Positions 1-8,274 of a stretch of 42,951 nt of DNA are shown piece after piece. The translations under genes and the position numbers were made by a program. Within the stretch, counting starts at the first letter, position 1. Every line of letters begins with the position of its first letter. The stretch is from Candidatus Colimorpha onthohippi (GTDB lineage: Bacteria; Bacteroidota; Bacteroidia; Bacteroidales; P3): positions 1-42,951 of the forward strand of contig JAGHVA010000058.1 in NCBI GenBank assembly GCA_018064565.1, in the 5' to 3' direction. The notes beneath the pieces were generated by a model. It was not told the DNA's origin. It did no database searches and worked only from the letters and a program-made list of their open reading frames with translations.

Positions 1-46
1 GTCTAACTCACTCATCACCGACAAAACGCTCAACCTACATACCAAA

Positions 47-619
47 TTAGCACAACCCATTGAATCCCATAAACGCCATAGCTAAAATACCCGCTGTAAC
101 CAATGCGATAGGCACCCCCTCCATACCTTTGGGGACACCCGTAAGTTCCATCTGCTCACGCAGACCTGCAAATATAACCAATGCCAACGTAAAACCGATG
201 GCGATGCTCACCGAATAGATTACACTCTCCGTCAGTGTCATTCCTTTCTGAACCACCAGCAACGCCACGCCCAACACAGCGCAATTGGTCGTGATTAACG
301 GCAAGAATACCCCCAATGTCTGATACATCGACGGAGCAATTTTTTTCAGCACAATCTCAACCATCTGCACCAGACCTGCAATCACCAATATATAAGCTAT
401 TGTCTGCAGATAGGCCAAATTCAATGGTAACAGCACATAATAGTACAATAGGTAGGTAACAAACGTAGCCAACAGCATCACAAACAATACCGCTGCTCCC
501 ATGCCGATCGAACTCTTTACATTTTTGGATACCCCCAAAAACGGACAGATGCCCAAAAATTGCGCCAAAACGACATTATTGACAAAGATGGCGCCTATTA
601 TCAGCGTAAAAAAATTCAT
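47..619 (-). CDS. rnfA: Electron transport complex subunit RnfA
   Basis: An integral membrane subunit of the Rnf complex, which couples electron transfer between ferredoxin and NAD to ion movement across the inner membrane. The 190-residue product is almost wholly hydrophobic with about six membrane segments. It carries the RnfA signatures VNNVVLAQFLGICPFLGVSK near the N-terminus, FLPLITTNCAVLGVALL in the middle and GILAMAFMGF at the end. The homologous NqrE subunit differs at these places, so RnfA is preferred. Length is normal for the family and the ATG is preceded by AGGACTAA. The gene upstream on this strand is tatD, not another rnf gene. Either rnfA is the first gene of an operon that leaves the window on the left, or it stands alone. 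Confidence 0.95.
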   Translation of the reverse strand: MNFFTLIIGAIFVNNVVLAQFLGICPFLGVSKNVKSSIGMGAAVLFVMLLATFVTYLLYYYVLLPLNLAYLQTIAYILVIAGLVQMVEIVLKKIAPSMYQTLGVFLPLITTNCAVLGVALLVVQKGMTLTESVIYSVSIAIGFTLALVIFAGLREQMELTGVPKGMEGVPIALVTAGILAMAFMGFNGLC

Positions 620-676
620 ATTTAGTCCTATGATTTATAAAACAAACCGCAGCAACTCTGCGCTACAATCCATGTG

Positions 677-684
677 CAAATATA
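677..684 (-). promoter_or_regulatory. Putative -7 box upstream of rnfA
   Basis: On the minus strand this reads TATATTTG, matching the Bacteroidetes -7 consensus TAnnTTTG. It lies between the tatD stop and the rnfA start, about 58 bases before the ATG. No TTG is seen at the ideal -33 distance (nearest are 11 and 22 bases away), so only half of the promoter is supported. It would let rnfA be transcribed independently of tatD. Confidence 0.4.
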
Positions 685-700
685 CATCTTATTTTCAATA

Positions 701-1474
701 TCACACCAAGTGGAACAATTCCATGGCATTTTCTGTTGTCTGCCGAGCCACTTCTTCCAACGTAATATCCTTGATTCCAGCCAGACATCGCGCCACGTCG
801 GGCAGAAACGATGGTTCGTTCTGCTTTCCGCGATGCGGTACAGGTGCCAAATAGGGTGCATCTGTCTCTAAAACAATGCCACTTAATGGGATTTTTTTAA
901 CTATATCTGGCAACAGCGACTTCTTGTAAGTCAGCACACCTCCAATACCAAGACAAAAACCCATTTCCAACGCCACCTGTGCTTGATCCAAAGTTCCACC
1001 AAAACAGTGAAGGACTCCTTTCCACACAGGCTTGTTGATGTCATCCAATAGGTCGAACAACTCACCATACGCATTCCGAACGTGTAAGGCGACTGGTTTA
1101 TTCAATTCATCTGCCCACCGCAACTGGTGTCGCAAAGCCGACATCTGCTGATCACGATAGGATGTGTCCCAATAGAAGTCAAGACCTATCTCACCAACCC
1201 CCACATAACTATCTGGATTATTGTACAGCCAATCATGCGCCAATGACAACTGACTCTCATAATCATCGCTCACTGATGTGGGATGCAACCCCATCATCTG
1301 ATACATAGTGTCGGGATATGCCACCGCCAAATCCCACTGCCGCTGATAAGTATCTCCATCTATTGCTGGCAACAACAACCTATTTACACCAGCCTGAAAA
1401 GCCCTGCTAATCACAGCATCTCGACACTGGTCGAATTCCTCACAATAGATATGTGTGTGGGTATCTACGAACAT
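701..1474 (-). CDS. tatD: TatD family metal-dependent hydrolase (DNase)
   Basis: A TIM-barrel metallohydrolase of the amidohydrolase superfamily; TatD proteins act as metal-dependent 3'-5' exonucleases in DNA repair and degradation. All expected metal-ligand motifs are visible in the 257 residues: THTH with His6 and His8, GEIGLDFYW with Glu95, LHVR with His131, LHCFGG with His156, and LETDAPYLAP with Asp205. Length is typical. The ATG overlaps the end of the upstream DUF2520 gene by 10 bases, which points to translational coupling in one operon. The exact in-cell substrate cannot be read from the sequence. Confidence 0.95.
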   Translation of the reverse strand: MFVDTHTHIYCEEFDQCRDAVISRAFQAGVNRLLLPAIDGDTYQRQWDLAVAYPDTMYQMMGLHPTSVSDDYESQLSLAHDWLYNNPDSYVGVGEIGLDFYWDTSYRDQQMSALRHQLRWADELNKPVALHVRNAYGELFDLLDDINKPVWKGVLHCFGGTLDQAQVALEMGFCLGIGGVLTYKKSLLPDIVKKIPLSGIVLETDAPYLAPVPHRGKQNEPSFLPDVARCLAGIKDITLEEVARQTTENAMELFHLV

Positions 1475-2253
1475 GGCACCGTTTTTGATTTATGCTTATT
1501 CATAACAATCCAATCAGATATTGCATCATAAACCGATTGCAACTGTTCGTCTCCATCCAGCATTCCCCGATGGCGGCTCATGGTAGCTACATCACCGCGC
1601 ACCGCTGGACCAGTTTGCTGCAACCACACATTATCACACATTGCCTTCTCCATCGTAGTCTTGATAATAGGATACAGCAATTCAAACGGAATGCCTTTGC
1701 TTTGCAGCAGCGATTGAGCGGAAGCATTCAGCGCATTGACAAAATTGTTCACCAACACGCTACACAAATGCGCCCAACTACGCTGTGCACCATCCAAGCA
1801 ATAACAATAACGCGACACCGACATTGCCAATTGCTGGATTAGCCCAACTGCCTCCTCGCTGCATCCTTCAATACAAAACGGCAACTGGCTATAATCCATA
1901 GCCACCCCACGAACGAATGTTTGTGGAGCCCACAACACCCCATACAAATCGCAAACTCCGCGCAGCACCTCTATAGGAGCACAACCAGATGTGTGCAACA
2001 ACAACCGAGCACAACCAGGACGCAACTCGCCCACCACACTGGGAATCACATCATCACTCACAGCCAAGATACACACATCAACATCCCCAAGGCTTGACAC
2101 TTTTTGCAGAGAATCAGCCCCAACAACAGACGACAATTGTGCAGCATGCTCGATATTTGGGGAGCATATCTGCACAATTGAGTGCCCCGATGCACTGAAT
2201 GCCAATGCCAAATGGGTGGCTACATTGCCCGAGCCGACAAAACTGATTTTCAT
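1465..2253 (-). CDS. Rossmann-like and DUF2520 domain protein
   Basis: A cytoplasmic two-domain protein of 262 residues resembling the NADP-dependent oxidoreductase / F420-dependent oxidoreductase-like family. The N-terminus carries a dinucleotide-binding loop, FVGSGNVATHLALAF, typical of a Rossmann fold. The C-terminal half, roughly residues 125-250, is the helical DUF2520 domain with the region HLCSVLVNNFVNAL. The substrate of this family is not established. Its start codon overlaps the stop of the DUF2795 gene by one base and its end overlaps tatD by 10 bases, so the three genes form a tightly packed operon. Confidence 0.88.
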   Translation of the reverse strand: MKISFVGSGNVATHLALAFSASGHSIVQICSPNIEHAAQLSSVVGADSLQKVSSLGDVDVCILAVSDDVIPSVVGELRPGCARLLLHTSGCAPIEVLRGVCDLYGVLWAPQTFVRGVAMDYSQLPFCIEGCSEEAVGLIQQLAMSVSRYCYCLDGAQRSWAHLCSVLVNNFVNALNASAQSLLQSKGIPFELLYPIIKTTMEKAMCDNVWLQQTGPAVRGDVATMSRHRGMLDGDEQLQSVYDAISDWIVMNKHKSKTVPCS

Positions 2254-2474
2254 CAGTCGTCATCGTCATCTAAACCCAAATCATCCACCGATGGACAATC
2301 GGGCCAGATATCCACTATGCTTGTATATACCTCATCTTCATCTTCTATCTCCTGAAGATTCTCAATCAGTTCCAGCGGAACACCTGTCCGCTGCGCATAG
2401 TCAATCAGTTCAGCTTTGGTGGCAGGCCAAGGCGCATCTTCTAATCTTGATGCCAAATCTAACGTGATATACAT
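2253..2474 (-). CDS. DUF2795 domain protein
   Basis: A 73-residue acidic protein. The segment from about residue 10 to 45 (APWPATKAELIDYAQRTGVP then LELIENLQEI) matches the short helical DUF2795 domain found in many Bacteroidetes as a stand-alone gene; its function is unknown. The C-terminus is very acidic, ending in five aspartates. It is the first gene of the operon with the DUF2520 protein and tatD and overlaps the next gene by one base. Confidence 0.85.
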   Translation of the reverse strand: MYITLDLASRLEDAPWPATKAELIDYAQRTGVPLELIENLQEIEDEDEVYTSIVDIWPDCPSVDDLGLDDDDD

Positions 2475-2574
2475 AATTCAAATAATAAATATTATCCAGT
2501 AAAAAAAACACCATAGTGTAAGCGATACTATAAAAAACACTTATCTACTGTGGGATAAGACTCAAATTGGCGTG

Positions 2575-2605
2575 CAAAAGTAATAAATTGTTTTTATATA
2601 TCCAA
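2575..2605 (-). promoter_or_regulatory. Bacteroidetes-type promoter of the DUF2795-DUF2520-tatD operon
   Basis: The minus strand reads TTG, 20 bases, then TACTTTTG, which fits the TTG-N19/20-TAnnTTTG consensus. The -7 box is at 2575-2582 and the TTG at 2603-2605. It lies about 100 bases before the DUF2795 start. The leader between them contains a small hairpin (CTTATC ... GATAAG) of unknown meaning. Confidence 0.65.
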
Positions 2606-2635
2606 CACTAATATTTATTTTTCGCTGCCAACATA

Positions 2636-3187
2636 CTATTGCCCAACCTTGACACAATGCTCCTCGATTTTCTCCAACTGCAAAACTCGGCGCGATAGCA
2701 TAAACAGATAATCAGACAGCCGATTGATGAATATCAATACTCCATCGCTGACCACCGCACACTCTGACAACGAGACAATCCTGCGCTCGGCTCTACGACA
2801 CACACATCTTGCCACATGACCTTGCGCCGATGCCACACTACCTCCTGGCAACACAAAACTCTCCAACGGAGGCAATAGACTGGTCATCTCATCAATTTTG
2901 CGTTCAATATAACCAACCTGTGCCACTCCGATCTGCGGGAATCGGCTACACAAAACCTCATCCTCTGTAGCCAACAATGTCTGAATATCAAACAGCACCC
3001 GCTGCACATATTTGAGATCCTCGTATATAGCCACTGATATTGGTTTAATATATTCCCCCAACAACGATATTTGAGCATTCAACTCGTCCACTGTGCCATA
3101 AGCTTCAACACGTATATCATTTTTGCGGACTCGAGCACCCCCAACCAACGACGTATCGCCTTTGTCTCCCGTTTTTGTGTAAATCAT
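2636..3187 (-). CDS. Cob(I)yrinic acid a,c-diamide / cobalamin adenosyltransferase, PduO type
   Basis: Transfers the adenosyl group of ATP to cob(I)alamin to make coenzyme B12. Motifs diagnostic of the PduO/MMAB family are present: the N-terminal ATP-binding loop TKTGDKGDTSLVGG followed by GTVDELNA, then RCVCRRAERR and NRLSDYLFMLSR near the C-terminus. I start the gene at the ATG at 3187 because AAGGG lies just before it and the product then begins MIYTKTGDKG as is usual. The frame stays open to 3211, which would add eight residues. It is the last of five same-strand genes (protease, TlpA-like, Mrp, NifU-like, this one) with gaps of 22-75 bases. No cobalamin riboswitch is seen nearby. Confidence 0.93.
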   Translation of the reverse strand: MIYTKTGDKGDTSLVGGARVRKNDIRVEAYGTVDELNAQISLLGEYIKPISVAIYEDLKYVQRVLFDIQTLLATEDEVLCSRFPQIGVAQVGYIERKIDEMTSLLPPLESFVLPGGSVASAQGHVARCVCRRAERRIVSLSECAVVSDGVLIFINRLSDYLFMLSRRVLQLEKIEEHCVKVGQ

Positions 3188-3221
3188 CTTACCCTTAAAA
3201 CTAAATGTCAAAATTAAGACA

Positions 3222-3467
3222 CTACACCCGTTCTACACATTTCACTTCAGGGATAGCCTTCTTGATGGCAGACTCTATCCCTTGCTTGAGTGTCTGCATC
3301 GCATGTGGACAAGACCCGCAGTGGCCTTTTAGACGAACCATCACAACTCCTTCGTTAGTCATATCCACATACTCCACATCACCGCCATCTTGCATCAGAT
3401 ATGGTCGGATTTGCTCTAACGCGTTTTTCACCTTTTGCTCAACTGTGTTTTTTTCTTGATCTGTCAT
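3222..3467 (-). CDS. NifU C-terminal-domain iron-sulfur scaffold protein
   Basis: A small stand-alone Nfu-type domain that binds an iron-sulfur cluster and passes it to apoproteins. The 81-residue product has the hallmark LKGHCGSCPHA with the CxxC cysteines, preceded by the conserved IRPYLMQDGGDVE. The ATG at 3467 is preferred; a TTG two codons upstream at 3473 is also open. It lies 36 bases after mrp, which encodes another iron-sulfur carrier ATPase, so the two probably serve the same Fe-S assembly or transfer route. Confidence 0.93.
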   Translation of the reverse strand: MTDQEKNTVEQKVKNALEQIRPYLMQDGGDVEYVDMTNEGVVMVRLKGHCGSCPHAMQTLKQGIESAIKKAIPEVKCVERV

Positions 3468-3503
3468 ACCCAACGTATTATTCAGTTATTTTTTTCCATT
3501 TTA

Positions 3504-4571
3504 CTATTCTGCCTTAACCCTACATATAGCACGTATGGTATTCTCTGCCAACTGCATAAAAGCATCACTCTCGGGGGTAGATTCATCGCTCCAAAGCGAC
3601 ACGGGTTTACCGCTGTCTCCACTCTCAGCGATACTTTGCACCAGCGGAATCTCACCCAGCAGTTCTATACCCATCTTCTCCGCCAACTTACGGCAACCTC
3701 CATTACCAAAGATATAGTATTTGTTGTTTGGCAACTCAGCTGGCGTAAAATATGCCATATTCTCCACAAAACCCAACACTGGGATGTTAATATTCTCATT
3801 TCTAAACATCTCTACACCCCTAACTACATCCGCCAAAGCAACCTGCTGCGGAGTGCTGACTATTATAGCACCCGACACTGGCAACGTTTGAGCAATCGTA
3901 AGTTGAATATCACCCGTTCCAGGAGGCATATCTACTACCAAATAATCTATCTCTTCCCACCATGTCTCCGTGACAATCTGCTTCAACGCATTGCTTGCCA
4001 TCGGCCCCCTCCACACAATTGCTTTGTCTGGATCAACCAAAAAACCTACACTCATCAGTTTGATTCCATATTTCTCAATAGGCATCATATAGGTTTTACC
4101 ATCATGTTCCTCTCCATACACATCTTGACTTGACACATCGAACATGATAGGAATTGATGGCCCATAAATATCTGCATCTACTAATGCTACTCGAGCACCT
4201 GTCTTTGCCAACGATACCGCAAGATTTACAGCTACCGTACTTTTACCCACACCACCTTTGCCAGACGCCACTAAAATCGTATTTTTGATACCAGGGAAGA
4301 GGTCGCGAGGGTTAGCCTGCTGCGGCTGACGTGATGTAAGATTGATTGACACCTCAGCATTACGATCAACATATTCATGAATTGCCTCGACACAAGCATC
4401 GCTCATGTGTTTTTTCATCGGGCAAGCAGGTGTGGTCAACACCAAATCAAACGACACCTTTAGCCCTTCTACCGCGATATTCTCAATCATTCCCAACGAT
4501 GTGAGACTCTGTCCCAAATCAGGATCATCCACATGGCTTAACGCCATCTCTATTTGTGTAGTTGTTATCAT
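3504..4571 (-). CDS. mrp: Mrp/NBP35 family iron-sulfur carrier P-loop ATPase
   Basis: Cytoplasmic ATPase of the Mrp/ApbC family involved in iron-sulfur cluster transfer. The 355-residue protein has an N-terminal MIP18-type (DUF59) domain of about 80 residues with a TTPACPMKKHM segment. The MinD-like ATPase follows, with the deviant Walker A GKGGVGKST at about 104-112, VDADIYGPSIP, and VDMPPGTGD. Where many Mrp proteins carry a CPxC cluster-binding pair after the VENMxxF motif, this one reads VENMAYFTPAELPNNKYYIF with no cysteine pair. From memory this variant is common in Bacteroidales. Its neighbour is a NifU-type scaffold gene. Confidence 0.93.
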   Translation of the reverse strand: MITTTQIEMALSHVDDPDLGQSLTSLGMIENIAVEGLKVSFDLVLTTPACPMKKHMSDACVEAIHEYVDRNAEVSINLTSRQPQQANPRDLFPGIKNTILVASGKGGVGKSTVAVNLAVSLAKTGARVALVDADIYGPSIPIMFDVSSQDVYGEEHDGKTYMMPIEKYGIKLMSVGFLVDPDKAIVWRGPMASNALKQIVTETWWEEIDYLVVDMPPGTGDIQLTIAQTLPVSGAIIVSTPQQVALADVVRGVEMFRNENINIPVLGFVENMAYFTPAELPNNKYYIFGNGGCRKLAEKMGIELLGEIPLVQSIAESGDSGKPVSLWSDESTPESDAFMQLAENTIRAICRVKAE

Positions 4572-4646
4572 TTTTCATTATTGTTATTACACAACTATAA
4601 GCTTGAACAACCTATCGCCGCCCAATGCTTTAGTTGACATATACTC

Positions 4647-5681
4647 TTAGTTTCCAAACAATTCCTTGAGTTTGGCAGCCAGTTCGCCACCACGGAGGTT
4701 GCGTGCAATAATCTTACCATCCTTGCCTATCAAAACCGTGCTCGGCACCGACGAAATCCCGTAGGTCTTACCGCCCGTTGAGGACCAGCCACTCAAATCG
4801 CTCACATGATTCTCCCACTCCAATCCATCCTCTGCTATCGCCTTAGCCCAGGCATCTTTGCTTTTATCAAGCGAGACGCTGTAGATATCAAAACCTTGCG
4901 CATGATATTTCTTATATAAGCTGACAACATTAGGATTTTCCTTTCGGCAAGGACCACACCATGAAGCCCAAAAATCCAATAGCACAATCTTGCCACGCAA
5001 ATCGCTCAACTTACGAATCTTTCCCGTCATATCTTTCATAGCAATATCAGGAGCATCCATACCCGCTACTACCGAAGTCTTGAGTTTGCCGTCTATATGG
5101 CGCACAAACTCATTGTCAGCATACCTGTCATACAGCCTATCACGGACCAACTTGTACAAGCCGCCATACTCATTGAACTGCTCTTCAAAAAAGGTAACCA
5201 AAAAAGCACTCATAATACAATCGCTGAACTCTGTGATAATCTCTTCCACATTGGTACGGAGATTCCACTGCGAAGCCTCATCCTGCCCACTTGGGATCAG
5301 GTTGTTGAAACGCCTATACTCTTCCATATTGCGAGAACCTTCTGTCTTTGTAATTCTCAGGTGCCCATACATGGCAGAATACCGCATGTTCAAAGTAACC
5401 GACTCGTTAGGCAACAAAAACACATGCACATCTGGACAACGGTCTATCGAGAAATTCATGACAAAGAAAGTTGCAGAACTCACATTGACAGGCATCAAAT
5501 AACGGCCGTTTTCGGTAATGGTAACCGAGTCGGTCTTAATAAATTTGTTTCCCTGAACCTGACGAAGATACATTTTTGTTCCACTTGGCAAACCACTGAC
5601 AACACCTTGTAATGTAGCTTGTTGCGCACATACATATCCAATGGCGACAAAGAATGTCAATACAAATACAATACGTTTCAT
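4647..5681 (-). CDS. TlpA-like thiol-disulfide oxidoreductase with DUF4369 domain
   Basis: An exported redox protein. A signal peptide (MKRIVFVLTFFVAIGYVCAQ) is followed by a DUF4369-like domain over roughly residues 20-110, a helical linker, and a C-terminal AhpC/TSA-type thioredoxin domain from about residue 208. The redox motif FWASWCGPCRKE is present with both cysteines. I chose the ATG at 5681 because AAGGATTG precedes it and it gives a clean signal peptide; an in-frame ATG at 5696 would add five residues. It begins 22 bases after the S41 protease stop, so the two are likely cotranscribed. Such proteins reduce or isomerise disulfides in the periplasm, but the client is unknown. Confidence 0.9.
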   Translation of the reverse strand: MKRIVFVLTFFVAIGYVCAQQATLQGVVSGLPSGTKMYLRQVQGNKFIKTDSVTITENGRYLMPVNVSSATFFVMNFSIDRCPDVHVFLLPNESVTLNMRYSAMYGHLRITKTEGSRNMEEYRRFNNLIPSGQDEASQWNLRTNVEEIITEFSDCIMSAFLVTFFEEQFNEYGGLYKLVRDRLYDRYADNEFVRHIDGKLKTSVVAGMDAPDIAMKDMTGKIRKLSDLRGKIVLLDFWASWCGPCRKENPNVVSLYKKYHAQGFDIYSVSLDKSKDAWAKAIAEDGLEWENHVSDLSGWSSTGGKTYGISSVPSTVLIGKDGKIIARNLRGGELAAKLKELFGN

Positions 5682-5703
5682 TTCAATCCTTAACATTATG
5701 TTA

Positions 5704-7317
5704 TTACTTTATTTCAGTCAAAACCGATTGAAGAGATTTGTCAATAGTTACATTCACCTTGTAATACCCCTCCACTCCATAAAGATACTCTGCTACACAC
5801 GCTTTGAACATTGTTTCTACCCTTGACCTAAATTTCCCCAAGTCTGGGTAACTCAATTTAACACAAACTCCCCTACTTGCGCCAGACGCCAATAGCTTAT
5901 CGACCATATCGTCTGGCGTACGAAAACGATTGGCAAAACTATTGAGATTTACATACTGCTTAACCAATTGAGGATAGCACGATGCTGCATAACAATATGC
6001 CGCACTATCTATCACACCGCTGTTAACCAACTGGTTACAACACCCGATTACACTATCTTTTGGATACGGCAACAAACGATCAGGATAAATTCCACCTCCG
6101 CCATACACTATGCGCCCCTTTTGAGTGTAATAACGCGTGGTATCAGTAAGTCTCATAACAGCAGAGTCAGCTGAGTTCTCCTCAAGCAACTGGTTCAAAA
6201 AATCTGTATAGTACTCATCTGTTCCTTTGTTGTATGGTCGCTGTATGCAACGTCCCGATGGGGTGTAATAACGAGCTACTGTGAGCCACACCGCCGAACC
6301 ATCCTGAAAGTCGAACTGCCTTTGTACCAACCCCTTACCGAATGTTCTGCGGCCATAGATAACTCCACGATCGTTATCCTGCACAGCACCACTGACCACC
6401 TCACTGGCACTGGCCGAAAACTCATCCACCAACACTACCAACTCAACTGACTGATACTTGCCCTTACCATCTGCCCTAAATTCATTTCTGCGCTGGTGCG
6501 CCCCCTCTGCGTAAACAATAAGATCGCCTTTTTTAAGAAACTCATTGCATATTTCAACTGCCATTTCAAGCACACCACCACCATTGGAACGTAAATCCAA
6601 TACAAGTTTTTGCATTCCCGCCGACCGCAGCTCCTCCATCGCTTCAGAGAACTCTGCATAGGTAGTTTCAGAAAATCGACTTAGATTGATATATCCCGTC
6701 TTGCTACCAAGCATACCATAATATAAAATACTATGAGTAGGGATCATGGATCGCTTCAACATCACGGTCTCCATTTTTTTCTGCCCCTGACGCAATATTC
6801 CCAAGGAGACCCGAGTGCGATTGGCTCCTCGAATACGGCTGATTACATCTTCGATACGCATGCTAACTCCCGAAACGGTATCCTCATTCACTGTAACGAT
6901 ACGGTCGCCCACTCTAAGTCCGGCTGCTGCCGCAGGACCATCAGGCATGGCATGCACAATGCACACCGTATCACCATACTTACGCAACATAGCACCAATG
7001 CCACCAAACTCACCCTGGATTTCCTCACTTTGACGCCTTATCTCCTCTTTGGAGAAATAATGACAATGGGGGTCTAACCCCGACATCATCATACCCAACA
7101 CATCTTCTGCAAGCGAATCTCGCGTCTTGGCATCCACATACTCATCACACACCAAGTCGATCATACTTTCCACTTTAGCCCCTATCGACCCTGATGCCAT
7201 GGAGGAATGGCTCCTACTGAAAATCTTAGGGCCCAATATCCAACCCAAAATGATGCCTACAATCAGCATCAAAAACAACGACCTTAGCGAATATCCGTAA
7301 TTTGAGTTCTCATTCAC
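5704..7317 (-). CDS. S41 family C-terminal processing peptidase with PDZ domain
   Basis: A membrane-anchored periplasmic serine protease of the CtpA/Tsp family. From a GTG start at 7317 the product has 537 residues: an N-terminal membrane anchor (LRSLFLMLIVGIILGWILG), a PDZ domain with GIGAMLRK and GLRVGDRIVTV, and the S41 core. The core contains LDLRSNGGG, the DEFSASASE segment with the catalytic serine, and TFGKGLVQ with the catalytic lysine. The frame is open to an ATG at 7380, but a strong promoter (7341-7370) lies inside that extension, so a start downstream of it is required. It heads a run of five same-strand genes. Its substrate is unknown. Confidence 0.9.
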   Translation of the reverse strand: MNENSNYGYSLRSLFLMLIVGIILGWILGPKIFSRSHSSMASGSIGAKVESMIDLVCDEYVDAKTRDSLAEDVLGMMMSGLDPHCHYFSKEEIRRQSEEIQGEFGGIGAMLRKYGDTVCIVHAMPDGPAAAAGLRVGDRIVTVNEDTVSGVSMRIEDVISRIRGANRTRVSLGILRQGQKKMETVMLKRSMIPTHSILYYGMLGSKTGYINLSRFSETTYAEFSEAMEELRSAGMQKLVLDLRSNGGGVLEMAVEICNEFLKKGDLIVYAEGAHQRRNEFRADGKGKYQSVELVVLVDEFSASASEVVSGAVQDNDRGVIYGRRTFGKGLVQRQFDFQDGSAVWLTVARYYTPSGRCIQRPYNKGTDEYYTDFLNQLLEENSADSAVMRLTDTTRYYTQKGRIVYGGGGIYPDRLLPYPKDSVIGCCNQLVNSGVIDSAAYCYAASCYPQLVKQYVNLNSFANRFRTPDDMVDKLLASGASRGVCVKLSYPDLGKFRSRVETMFKACVAEYLYGVEGYYKVNVTIDKSLQSVLTEIK

Positions 7318-7340
7318 AATACTAAACAATTTTGACGATG

Positions 7341-7370
7341 CAAAGATACAAAATAATTGCAACATATCAA
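7341..7370 (-). promoter_or_regulatory. Bacteroidetes-type promoter of the S41 protease operon
   Basis: The minus strand reads TTG, exactly 19 bases, then TATCTTTG, a full match to TTG-N19-TAnnTTTG. The -7 box is at 7341-7348 and the TTG at 7368-7370. The transcription start should fall near 7335, just upstream of the GTG at 7317. This decides the protease start. Confidence 0.75.
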
Positions 7371-7411
7371 CGAAACGCACTCACGCTATACATTAGATGA
7401 AATAAAAATTG

Positions 7412-7419
7412 TAACTTTG
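7412..7419 (+). promoter_or_regulatory. Putative -7 box for the divergent conserved hypothetical gene
   Basis: TAACTTTG fits TAnnTTTG and is followed by C, as in most boxes here. It lies about 60 bases before the ATG at 7481. No good TTG is present 19-20 bases upstream. With the promoter at 7341-7370 it forms a normal back-to-back divergent pair. Confidence 0.5.
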
Positions 7420-7480
7420 CACACGCATTCTAATGCAGATTCAACTTGTCTATTTAGCAAACTAACAACAATTAAACAGT

Positions 7481-8152
7481 ATGGACTTAAACGAATCTCT
7501 CAAAAAACTTGTTTTTGAAAAAAGCCAATTGAAACAACTTGTATATAGCAACACGCTACAGGCCTTCAAACAATTTCATGACACCACCGCAGAAATTATA
7601 TCGCTGTTTGAATCTGAAAATCAGAGTAGCAGTCATGTTGTAAATTTCAAATTCTCAGACCGTGGCGATTTTGAATTTGAAGTCCAATTTGCAGGCGATA
7701 TATTGGTATTTCTCATGCACACAAATGTGTTTGAGATACCTCGCAACCATGATTTGATGCGCACTCAGTACATACGTGAAGACACCACCCGATCATATTG
7801 CGGAATCATCCATATCTACAATTTCTTGGCCGACTCTTTCAAATATCAGCGAGACAACGACTTGGGGTACCTCATCGGCAGGATATTCATCAACAAAGAC
7901 CAGCATTACTTCATCGAGGGAAAACGCGAATTAGGTATGCTTTATAACAATTTTAATACCTCCGTACTTAATCAGGATGCTATCCAAAGCATCATCGAAT
8001 CAGCTATCGAATACACTACCAATTTTGACTTACTGACGCCTCCTTTTGATGAAATTAAGGTTATCCCTGTAGGCGAGATTCGCAACGACCTTGACAAAAA
8101 AAGCATAATCACAGCAAAACGTTTAGGCTTTAGATTTCAAGCAGATAATTAA
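7481..8152 (+). CDS. Conserved Bacteroidales hypothetical protein
   Basis: A 223-residue soluble protein without signal peptide or membrane segment. I recognise it only as a conserved hypothetical of Bacteroidales; marked stretches are SYCGIIHIYNFLADSFKYQR and GRIFINKDQHYFIEGKREL. The N-terminal 45 residues are helical and charged and could form a short coiled coil. The central part alternates beta-like segments. It is a single gene, transcribed divergently from the S41 protease and followed by an independent promoter for tRNA-Glu. No catalytic motif was identified, so no function is proposed. Confidence 0.85.
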   Translation: MDLNESLKKLVFEKSQLKQLVYSNTLQAFKQFHDTTAEIISLFESENQSSSHVVNFKFSDRGDFEFEVQFAGDILVFLMHTNVFEIPRNHDLMRTQYIREDTTRSYCGIIHIYNFLADSFKYQRDNDLGYLIGRIFINKDQHYFIEGKRELGMLYNNFNTSVLNQDAIQSIIESAIEYTTNFDLLTPPFDEIKVIPVGEIRNDLDKKSIITAKRLGFRFQADN

Positions 8153-8203
8153 AAATGGGCGACCTACGCATAAAAGAAATTCACAATATAAGGTGAAAAA
8201 ATT

Positions 8204-8233
8204 TTGTCAATTTCAAAAAAGGTTGTACTTTTG
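8204..8233 (+). promoter_or_regulatory. Bacteroidetes-type promoter for tRNA-Glu and rpsT
   Basis: TTG at 8204-8206, exactly 19 bases, then TACTTTTG at 8226-8233, an exact match to the consensus. It lies about 40 bases before the tRNA and there is no other clear promoter or terminator before rpsT, so the tRNA and rpsT are probably one transcript. Confidence 0.78.
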
Positions 8234-8274
8234 CACCCGCTTTTGAGACATGGTATGTCGCAAGAAGTGAGTCC

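Noticed and set aside
1..15. A possible gene start (ATG AGT GAG TTA GAC) on the minus strand running off the left edge
   Set aside because: Only five codons are visible, they do not resemble rnfB, and nothing else supports a start.
47..619. NqrE instead of RnfA
   Set aside because: The N-terminal VNNVVLAQFLGICPFLGVSK and the PLITTNCAVLGVALL stretch fit RnfA better than NqrE, and no other nqr gene is visible.
2545..2572. A cobalamin or other riboswitch in the interval between the DUF2795 and cobalamin adenosyltransferase genes
   Set aside because: Only a short AT-rich hairpin is present; no B12-box or other conserved riboswitch core, and the adenosyltransferase is the last gene of its run, transcribed towards this interval.
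3435..4133. A 232-codon plus-strand frame opposite mrp
   Set aside because: Antisense to a strongly conserved gene with clear motifs; no domain, no ribosome site or promoter.
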